From an uncultured Clostridia bacterium (GTDB lineage Bacteria; Bacillota; Clostridia; Oscillospirales; Ruminococcaceae), in NCBI GenBank assembly GCA_947383835.1, contig CANDEV010000023.1, positions 1-39,647 on the forward strand: a DNA stretch of 39,647 nt, given 5' to 3'. The translations under genes and the position numbers were made by a program. A model generated the notes under the pieces. The model worked only from the letters and a program-made list of their open reading frames with translations, made no database searches and was not told the DNA's origin. The first letter of the stretch is position 1. Every line of letters begins with the position of its first letter. Of the stretch, positions 1-6,072 are shown in pieces.

Positions 1-70
1 ACTTCCTTTTTCTGTTCTTGATTTCTTATAATATGCGCTGTGTGTCCACATCATTAATTTTAAAAGCCTT

Positions 71-358
71 GACGTGGGAGGAGACAATGCGGTGCGCTCC
101 TTCCGTGAAAAAAGCCTTAGCGACGGCGCGCTTATAAACGCAGGGTACATGGTGCTGAATCCGGAAATTTTCGATTATATCGGGGGGGACGAAACGGTGT
201 TTGAAAAGGAACCCCTTGAAAGGCTTGCGGAAAACGGTCAGCTTATGTCATATATGCATAAGGGCTTTTGGCAGTGCATGGATACAAAGCGGGAAATGGA
301 TATGCTTGAAAAGCTCCTTGCGGCAGGACAAGCGCCTTGGAAAAAATGGGAGGACTGA
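71..358 (+). pseudogene. rfbF: rfbF remnant: glucose-1-phosphate cytidylyltransferase, C-terminal part only
   Basis: The frame encodes the last ~95 residues of a CTP:glucose-1-phosphate cytidylyltransferase, which makes CDP-glucose for CDP-3,6-dideoxyhexose synthesis. Typical C-terminal elements are readable: SFREKS, INAGYMVLNPEIFDYI, EKEPLERLAENGQLMSY, HKGFWQCMDT and a closing APWKKW. The family is about 257 residues, so the nucleotidyltransferase half with its GGxGTRL-type motif is absent. It is not just cut by the window edge: a TAA lies in frame at 29-31, and residues read from 32-70 do not resemble the family. The homologous part starts near LDV at 68-76. A GTG at 74 could start translation but has no convincing ribosome site. 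It is followed immediately by rfbG, the usual order. I read it as a 5'-deleted pseudogene; a rearranged assembly is the alternative. Confidence 0.75.
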
Positions 359-360
359 CG

Positions 361-1431
361 TTGAAAAGCTATTTTGATTTGTCCTTTTATAAGGGCAGGC
401 GGGTTTTTGTAACGGGACACACAGGCTTTAAGGGAAGCTGGCTTTGCAGGCTGCTTCTCGGCGCGGGGGCAGAGGTCACAGGCTATTCTCTTAAGGCGGC
501 GAAGCCCTCACTTTTTGAGATTGCGGACATTGAGCCGAATATTGCTTCCGTCACGGGTGACATAAGGGATATGGACAGTATCCGAGAAGCTTTTAGCAGG
601 GCAAAGCCTGAGATAGTTTTCCACCTTGCGGCGCAGCCTATTGTCAGAGAAAGCTATAAAAATCCCTCTTACACCTATGAGACAAACGTTATGGGCACGG
701 TCAACATTCTTGAATGTATAAGAGAAAACGATTTTGTACAGTCCTTTCTCAACGTCACCACAGACAAGGTTTATATGAATAAGGAGTGGGAATGGGGCTA
801 CAGGGAAAACGAGGAGCTTAACGGCTATGACCCGTATTCAAATTCAAAATCCTGCTCGGAGCTTGTGACGAATACTTATAAAAATTGCTTTTTAAACGGC
901 ATGGGAGTACGGGTATCGACGGCTCGTGCGGGAAACGTTATCGGCGGAGGCGACTTTTCGGAGGACAGGATAGTCCCCGACTGTGTGAGAGCGGTAACGG
1001 AGGGCAGAAGGATCGCTGTGAGAAATCCTTATTCGGTACGTCCTTATCAGCACGTTCTTGACGCTTTGGCAGCGTACCTTATGATAGCGGCGGGGCAGTA
1101 TGACGACTCTGCGCTTGCGGGGTGCTATAATGTGGGTCCAGACGAGTGTGACTGCATAACGACGGGGGCTCTTGCGGAGCTGTTCTGCAAATGCTGGGGT
1201 GAGGACGCGGCATGGGAAAACCGTTCGGAAGGCAATGCTCCTCATGAAGCGAATTTTCTGAAGCTGGACTGCTCACGGCTCAAATCGTCTTTCGGCTGGA
1301 AGCCCGTATGGCACGTTGAAAGGGCTATGGAAGAGGTGTGCAGATTTACCAAGGAAATGCTTTCGGACGGAGATGTACCCAAGGAAATGGACAGGGAGAT
1401 CGCGGATTTTTTGGAGGACAGGTCGAAATGA
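361..1431 (+). CDS. rfbG: CDP-glucose 4,6-dehydratase
   Basis: Intact 356-residue member of the extended short-chain dehydrogenase/reductase family. It converts CDP-glucose to CDP-4-keto-6-deoxyglucose, the branch point for dideoxyhexoses in surface polysaccharide. The N-terminal Rossmann motif GHTGFKGSW replaces the usual GxxGxxG in the way typical of RfbG. HLAAQPIV, the TTDKVY segment and the YDPYSNSKSCSE region (YxxxK-type active site) follow, then RAGNVIGGGDFSEDRIVPD and RPYQHVLD. The start is taken at TTG 361 because GGGAGG at 348-353 lies 7 bases upstream; ATG 346 and ATG 337 overlap that site. Length fits the family (about 357). It stands between a truncated rfbF and a truncated rfbH, so it probably has neither substrate supply nor a downstream enzyme from this locus. 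Confidence 0.9.
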   Translation: MKSYFDLSFYKGRRVFVTGHTGFKGSWLCRLLLGAGAEVTGYSLKAAKPSLFEIADIEPNIASVTGDIRDMDSIREAFSRAKPEIVFHLAAQPIVRESYKNPSYTYETNVMGTVNILECIRENDFVQSFLNVTTDKVYMNKEWEWGYRENEELNGYDPYSNSKSCSELVTNTYKNCFLNGMGVRVSTARAGNVIGGGDFSEDRIVPDCVRAVTEGRRIAVRNPYSVRPYQHVLDALAAYLMIAAGQYDDSALAGCYNVGPDECDCITTGALAELFCKCWGEDAAWENRSEGNAPHEANFLKLDCSRLKSSFGWKPVWHVERAMEEVCRFTKEMLSDGDVPKEMDREIADFLEDRSK

Positions 1432-1529
1432 AAAACAGTGAAAAATACTGGGAAACCGAGGCGGAAGCAAGAGAATTAATAAAGACGCTTGCCGCCGAAT
1501 ATTATCACGATAAGAATTTGAAAGCATAA
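1428..1529 (+). pseudogene. rfbH: rfbH stub: N-terminus of CDP-4-keto-6-deoxyglucose-3-dehydrase
   Basis: A 33-codon frame overlaps the rfbG stop by four bases (ATGA), the usual translationally coupled arrangement for rfbH. The readable part, EAEARELIKTLAAEYYHDK, matches the helical N-terminus of RfbH-type PLP/[2Fe-2S] dehydrases. Those proteins are about 430 residues; here a TAA follows at 1527-1529 and nothing downstream resembles the aminotransferase fold. The rest has been deleted. A real independent microprotein is possible but unlikely given the position. Confidence 0.6.
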
Positions 1530-1546
1530 AATATTTGAGGTAAAAT

Positions 1547-1934
1547 ATGAAAAGCGCGGTAGTTACAGTGGCAATGGGGTGCTATAGGTACGGCTTTGAT
1601 AAATAATTTTATTTCAAAGGGTGTAAAAGTTCTTGTGCTGACAAGGAAGAATTCTCCGAGAAACGGCGTTATACCGCAGTCTCCGATTGTTGAGGTGAAG
1701 TACGGAAGAGTCTATGTTTTGGGCAACTGTAAAGCCGAACCTCTTGCGGAATATATTGAGAAAATACGGCAAGCAGCCGCTCCCGGCGGCAGGGTCAGAC
1801 TTGGAGCTGTTCCATACGGCAAAAAGCAGATAATGTACTTGTGCGCGGATATCTCTGAGCTTCAAAAAGATACAGGCTGGGAGCCTGCCACTGAGTTCGC
1901 GGAGGGTATCAGGAAAACAATTGAAAATACTTAA
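1547..1934 (+). pseudogene. Nucleotide-sugar epimerase/dehydratase remnant, frameshifted and internally deleted
   Basis: ATG 1547 follows a TGAGGT site and opens with MKSAVVT, the first beta strand of an NAD-binding SDR. A one-base shift near 1570-1580 breaks the glycine motif: the bases can be read as TGATGAIGTAL only by changing frame. The second frame continues with FISKGVKVLVLTRKNS. After about 40 residues it jumps to the C-terminal part of the family (VYVLGNCKAEPLAEYIEKI, PYGKKQIMYLCADI, LQKDTGWEP, GIRKTIE). About 128 codons remain where roughly 290 are expected, so the central domain with the YxxxK site is gone. It sits at the end of the decayed rfb genes. A translatable piece starts at ATG 1596 but lacks the cofactor motif, so activity is not expected. 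Confidence 0.75.
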
Positions 1935-1938
1935 TGTT

Positions 1939-1975
1939 AATATCCTATCTGATACTACAGATAGGATATTGTTTT
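1939..1975 (+). terminator. Rho-independent terminator after the decayed rfb genes
   Basis: A perfect 12-bp stem (AATATCCTATCT at 1939-1950 with its complement at 1959-1970) has an 8-base loop and is followed by GTTTTTG. It closes the plus-strand rfb unit and isolates the pilus leader. Confidence 0.85.
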
Positions 1976-2049
1976 TGTCAAATTTCAAACTTGTAATTTG
2001 GTTAAATTGCCATACATTAAAGCTTTTTGTAATTTATTAATAAAAATGT

Positions 2050-2078
2050 TTGACATTTGAGCAAAAAAATAGTACAAT
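2050..2078 (+). promoter_or_regulatory. Sigma-A promoter of the leader RNA upstream of the pilus operon
   Basis: TTGACA at 2050-2055 and TACAAT at 2073-2078 are separated by 17 bases. The predicted start near 2085 is just before a GC-rich, foldable stretch in otherwise AT-rich DNA. No reading frame begins here, so it should drive a leader or a small RNA. Confidence 0.75.
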
Positions 2079-2084
2079 ATGTAT

Positions 2085-2155
2085 ATGGGCGTTTTGACGT
2101 AAGACCAAGCAGCGATCATATGCAATTCGCATACGCCGGTAAAAGTCCCTGCTAA
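2085..2155 (+). ncRNA. Candidate structured RNA (leader element or small RNA), class unknown
   Basis: This ~70-nt segment stands out in base composition from its AT-rich surroundings and begins at the predicted start of the 2050-2078 promoter. Visible pairing: AGCAG (2109-2113) with CTGCT (2150-2154) as a closing stem; TATGC (2119-2123) with GCATA (2129-2133) as an inner hairpin; and GGCG (2088-2091) with CGCC (2134-2137) as a possible long-range or alternative helix. I do not recognise it as c-di-GMP-I, c-di-GMP-II, SAM, cobalamin or another common riboswitch by its core motifs. It could be a 5' leader element of the pilus operon, whose coding starts ~230 bases downstream, or an independent small RNA. 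Confidence 0.4.
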
Positions 2156-2288
2156 ACAAAGTTTGTTAATGATTTTACAATACTTTTTTAGTTTAGTTTG
2201 GATATTTTAATCAATAGCAATGTACCAAAAAATATTTTTTTTGTGATAATGTGAGAATATTTATTGCAGATTTGTTTAAATTAACATA

Positions 2289-2317
2289 TTGCTAATTTTA
2301 TAATAAAATGTTATAAT
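2289..2317 (+). promoter_or_regulatory. Promoter of the pilC operon
   Basis: TTGCTA at 2289-2294 and a perfect TATAAT at 2312-2317 with a 17-base spacer lie 70 bases before the pilC start. Together with 2050-2078 this gives two tandem promoters. The remainder of 2156-2288 is AT-rich; I see only a short AACAAA/TTTGTT dyad at 2154-2166. Confidence 0.65.
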
Positions 2318-2386
2318 ATTTAAAGTATCAATGGGCGTTTTTTGCTCTAAGATAATTTTTATCCATATCGGAGGTGTCAAATATTT

Positions 2387-3586
2387 ATGAAGACATTTGT
2401 CTATACGGCGACAGACGTTCAGGGTAATACTGTAAAAAATGCCCGAATGACCGCCGAGGACGTAAATGACTTTTTGGAAAAGATCCATGAAAAGGGGCTT
2501 TTCTGCTCCAGCTACAAGGAAACGAAATCCAAAGATTCAAATACGCTTCATAAGTTCAATCTGAAAGAGCTGTCCTATAACTGCCGTCAGCTCAGCGCAA
2601 TGCTTACTTCCGGATTAACACTGGTAAGAGCATTGGATATCCTGTATAAAGAACAGGAAAAGGACGCTGCAAAACAGGTGTTCAGAGATATTTACGAAGA
2701 GGTACAAAAGGGTTCTTCCTTCTCTGACGCGCTGAGAATGCAGCAGGGCGCTTTCCCCGACTTCTTTGTTTCAATGGTTCAGGCGGGTGAGACCTCCGGT
2801 TCGTTGGATATCATTGTAAAACGTCTTGAGCTTTATTACGACAAGCAGAACAAGCTCAACAACAAGATCAAAAGCTCCATGATGTACCCGATAATTCTCG
2901 GCGTTCTCTGCGTGGGCGTTGTAATTCTTTTGTGTACGTTCGTTCTCCCGATGTTCCGAGACCTTATGGGTGAGGACGAAATGCCCGCTCTCAGTAAAGC
3001 GCTGTTTGCGTTCTCGGACAGTCTGAGAGGATATTGGTACATATATTTGGGAGTTGTGCTGGCAGTAGTATTTCTTATATATTATGGTCTTAAGATTCCC
3101 GATGTTCGCTATAAATGGGATAAGTTCTTATGTAAGTGTCCTAAGGTAGGAAAACTGATGATAAAGGTCTATACGGGTCGTTTTGCAAGAACGCTTTCGT
3201 CCCTTTATTCATCTGGTATTCCTATGGTAGAGAGTCTTGAGCGCTCGGCGGCTATTCTCGGAAACAGCTATATCGAAAAAGCTTTTGTTACGATCGTAGA
3301 CGAGGTAAAGCAGGGCGAACAGCTTTCCGTTTCAATTCAGAGGACAGGTATTTTTGAGTCGATGTTCTGCTCTATCATCTATGTCGGTGAGGAATCCGGT
3401 GCATTGGATACTATTCTTGAAAAATCCGCAGACTTCTATGAGGATGAGTCGGACGAAGCTATCGGACGTCTTGTAAGTATGCTTGAGCCTGTAATGATCA
3501 TTTTCATGGGTGTTGTTGTAGGCTTGGTTCTCGGAGCTATATTCCCGCTTCTTTACGGTGGTATTGGTTCTATTGCAGATAGTTAA
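2387..3586 (+). CDS. pilC: Type IV pilus inner-membrane platform protein PilC
   Basis: 399-residue GspF/PilC-family protein, the membrane platform on which the PilB and PilT motors act. A soluble N-terminal segment (residues 1-60) leads into two T2SSF repeats, about 65-190 and 265-390. The repeats share signatures such as LTSGLTLVRALDIL and LYSSGIPMVESLERS, and VQAGETSGSLDII and VGEESGALDTILE. Three membrane helices are visible: about 165-190, 215-236 and 368-392. GGAGGT at 2370-2375 precedes ATG 2387 at a slightly long spacing. It heads an operon with pilM-N, pilO and minor pilin genes. In many Gram-positive loci pilB-pilT-pilC are contiguous; here pilC is split from the ATPases by about 8 kb. 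Confidence 0.93.
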   Translation: MKTFVYTATDVQGNTVKNARMTAEDVNDFLEKIHEKGLFCSSYKETKSKDSNTLHKFNLKELSYNCRQLSAMLTSGLTLVRALDILYKEQEKDAAKQVFRDIYEEVQKGSSFSDALRMQQGAFPDFFVSMVQAGETSGSLDIIVKRLELYYDKQNKLNNKIKSSMMYPIILGVLCVGVVILLCTFVLPMFRDLMGEDEMPALSKALFAFSDSLRGYWYIYLGVVLAVVFLIYYGLKIPDVRYKWDKFLCKCPKVGKLMIKVYTGRFARTLSSLYSSGIPMVESLERSAAILGNSYIEKAFVTIVDEVKQGEQLSVSIQRTGIFESMFCSIIYVGEESGALDTILEKSADFYEDESDEAIGRLVSMLEPVMIIFMGVVVGLVLGAIFPLLYGGIGSIADS

Positions 3587-3651
3587 CGTTAATGTCTGTA
3601 CAAGTAAAACTTTGTTAAAATATAAAATAAAAAATTTGTGAGGTGACGAGT

Positions 3652-5184
3652 ATGCTTTCATTTGATATTACCGACAGACACGTCCGCATTATTCGTGGTA
3701 CTGAAAATCACGGCAAGATCAAGGTTGCCGATGCTACCACAATTGATGTTGAAGAGGGTCTGATTGTTAATGGTCACATTAAAGATATACCAAAAATGGC
3801 AACAATCATCAACGACGAGCTCAAAGCCAAGAGAATGGCTGACAAGGACGCTGTTATCAGCATTTCTTCAAACCTTATCATTTTTAAGGAGTTACATATT
3901 CCAAAGGCTAAGGGTGCGCAGCTTCTGACTATTGTTCAGAATCAGATGCAGACTACAATGGGAATTGCGGACGACTATTCGATCTCATATACCATTGCCG
4001 GAGAGATCGAAGAGGACGGCGTTCAGGCTATGAAGGTTCTTGCAACAGCTTGTCCTTTCGAGGTAGTTGACTGTTTCAGAAAGGTGTTCTCAATGCTTGG
4101 TATTGCATTGCGTTCCGTGGCGGTTTCATGCAACACCATTTCGAGAATTATTTTAAGCAACCCCAAGAACAAGGCGAAAATGCCCATGCTTCTTGTTCAG
4201 ATCGACCCGACTTTTGTAAGTCTTAACCTTTATGAGAACAATCAGCTTACATTCTCACGTTTCGCTTCAATTGATCCTGAGGACTATGACAATTCTGAGG
4301 ACTACATCTATGAAGCGGTAAACGAAAACGTGTTCAGAATGTTCCAGTTCCAGAGGTCGAGAAACGGTGACAATCCTATTCAGAACGTTGTTTTCTACGG
4401 CGAGACGACAGAGTATATTCGTCTTACAAACGCTTTGGAGCAGATGGATATTACCACAAGTATTTTGGGTACGCCCAACAATATCGGCGGATATGAGAAC
4501 TTTGAGTTCCAGGAGTATGCAAACGCTATTGGCGCAATGTTCCGTTCCAACAAGGAGACCGAGCGTATCAACCTTATTGAGGTAGACGCGGCGGTAGGAC
4601 GTTCCAGCGCGGGCGCTTCGTTCTTCTTGAGCGTTGCGGGAGCTGCTGTAGTTTCAGCAGCAGTTGTGGGAGCTGTTTGGATATTTGGAAATATTCAGGT
4701 AAATCAGTACAACAGCGAAACTGCTGAGATACAGGCATGGATGGATTCACCCGAGGTCGCGGCGCAGATAGCGGCTGTTGACGCTGCACAGACAAAGCTT
4801 GATAAAGTAAATATTGTTAAGAACGTTGTTGATACAGCGGTTAAAAATTATGAATCACTGCCTGTACTTACCACAGATGTTATAAGAGATATTGAGGCTA
4901 ACTTCAGCGGCACAGGTGTGGACTGGACTAATATAAGCTTCGGCAACGGGGCAATGTCTGTTACCGCTACTGCAAGGGATAATGACGAGCCGGCAGAGGT
5001 GGTAGGAAATTTCTTTGAGCAGGATATTTTTGATAATATTACATACAATGGATTTTCTTCCAGTGGCGGAGACGATGAAGCGGGCACAGCGGACAGTTTT
5101 GAATTTACGATAACATTTGATATTCGTCCGATCGAACCGGAGCCGGAACTGGGAGAGTCGGAAGAGCAATCGGAAAATAACTGA
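3652..5184 (+). CDS. Fused PilM-PilN pilus alignment protein
   Basis: 510 residues. The first ~300 are a PilM-type actin-like domain (opening LSFDITDRHVRIIRG, the usual first nucleotide-binding loop region). At about 305 the chain reads RINLIEVDAA, resembling the INLLP motif that starts free-standing PilN and docks on PilM. A single membrane helix follows (about 322-345), then a helical and alpha/beta extracytoplasmic domain to ~490 and an acidic tail, as in PilN. PilM and PilN are usually separate proteins of ~350 and ~190 residues, so this is a natural fusion. Start ATG 3652 is chosen because GAGGTG at 3640-3645 is 6 bases upstream; GTG 3643 overlaps that site. PilO follows 19 bases downstream. 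Confidence 0.8.
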   Translation: MLSFDITDRHVRIIRGTENHGKIKVADATTIDVEEGLIVNGHIKDIPKMATIINDELKAKRMADKDAVISISSNLIIFKELHIPKAKGAQLLTIVQNQMQTTMGIADDYSISYTIAGEIEEDGVQAMKVLATACPFEVVDCFRKVFSMLGIALRSVAVSCNTISRIILSNPKNKAKMPMLLVQIDPTFVSLNLYENNQLTFSRFASIDPEDYDNSEDYIYEAVNENVFRMFQFQRSRNGDNPIQNVVFYGETTEYIRLTNALEQMDITTSILGTPNNIGGYENFEFQEYANAIGAMFRSNKETERINLIEVDAAVGRSSAGASFFLSVAGAAVVSAAVVGAVWIFGNIQVNQYNSETAEIQAWMDSPEVAAQIAAVDAAQTKLDKVNIVKNVVDTAVKNYESLPVLTTDVIRDIEANFSGTGVDWTNISFGNGAMSVTATARDNDEPAEVVGNFFEQDIFDNITYNGFSSSGGDDEAGTADSFEFTITFDIRPIEPEPELGESEEQSENN

Positions 5185-5203
5185 GAACAGGCGGTGATTA
5201 AAA

Positions 5204-5971
5204 ATGAATATGAAACTTTCATACAGAGATAAGGTTATCTTTATTGTGGTAATTGTTATAATTATTCTTGTTGCGGGATTTTTCCTCTTTGTTCAGCCGA
5301 AATTCAAGGATGTTGAAACTGCAAAGTACAATCTTGAAACAAAGCAGCAGGAAAAGGTGGATGTTGAAACAAAAATAGCTACATTGCCAGAAATAATTGA
5401 CAATATTAAGGCTGTTGCGGACGAGATCGGTGAAAAGCAGGAAATATTCCTTCCCGAGCAGGATCCATACCTCAATGAAACATATATCAGAGAGGCGCTT
5501 GCAGCGGAAAGATTGGATGTAAAGTCCATGAATACTACCTATACAACAGCGGGAGCAATCAACAGATATACTGTTTCTCCTGCACATATTCTTGCATATG
5601 ACAACAAAATGAGTGCAGACCTTTACAATGAACTTCCGCAGGAGGTTTATGACAGGTACAATAATGTTTCTCCGGAAACGTTCCCAAATACTGTGATAGG
5701 AATAACGACTGTTACAGTTTCTTTTAAGGGCGGTGTTGAGGAGGCAAACAGAGCGATAGACAGAATTGCCGAAGATGAAAAGACGATCGTTCTTAACACG
5801 ATCACAACCGAAACTTCTGATTCGTCCGAATCAGGGGGCACTGAATCGGATTCTGAAGTATCGGCAACTATTACTATGTATTCTATCTTCCCGCTTAACG
5901 TAGAGCAGGTTAAGCTGGAATCAACCGACATAACGCCGATTGAAGCATCGGAAGAACCAGTGGCAGAGTAA
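5204..5971 (+). CDS. pilO: PilO-like pilus alignment subcomplex protein
   Basis: 255 residues with a short cytoplasmic N-terminus, one strongly hydrophobic helix (about 10-30), a coiled-coil region (about 35-85: KFKDVETAKYNLETKQQEK and onward) and an extracytoplasmic domain with a Ser/Glu-rich insertion (about 203-218). This is the PilO layout, and the position after pilM-N supports it. PilO pairs with PilN to link the cytoplasmic PilM ring to the outside. The AGGCGGTGA site lies just before ATG 5204. Sequence identity to PilO is hard to judge by eye; the call rests on topology and gene order. Confidence 0.75.
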   Translation: MNMKLSYRDKVIFIVVIVIIILVAGFFLFVQPKFKDVETAKYNLETKQQEKVDVETKIATLPEIIDNIKAVADEIGEKQEIFLPEQDPYLNETYIREALAAERLDVKSMNTTYTTAGAINRYTVSPAHILAYDNKMSADLYNELPQEVYDRYNNVSPETFPNTVIGITTVTVSFKGGVEEANRAIDRIAEDEKTIVLNTITTETSDSSESGGTESDSEVSATITMYSIFPLNVEQVKLESTDITPIEASEEPVAE

Positions 5972-5988
5972 TTAAATTATTGGGGTAG

Positions 5989-6018
5989 AACCGATAAATC
6001 AAAAATGGTTTATCGGTT
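5989..6018 (+). repeat. Perfect 10-bp inverted repeat in the pilO/PilX-like intergenic gap
   Basis: AACCGATAAA (5989-5998) and its exact complement (6009-6018) form a hairpin in the 101-bp gap. No T-tract follows, so it is more likely an mRNA processing or stability hairpin, or an attenuator, than a terminator. No good promoter is visible between it and ATG 6073. Confidence 0.55.
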
Positions 6019-6072
6019 AAACCTGTATAAAAAGTATTTAAGAGAGAATTTTGAGAGAAAGGGTGGATTGCT

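Noticed and set aside
2085..2155. Possible c-di-GMP-I or -II riboswitch before the pilus operon
   Set aside because: Type IV pili are often under such switches, but neither the GNRA-receptor core of class I nor the conserved class II core is readable; kept only as unassigned structured RNA.
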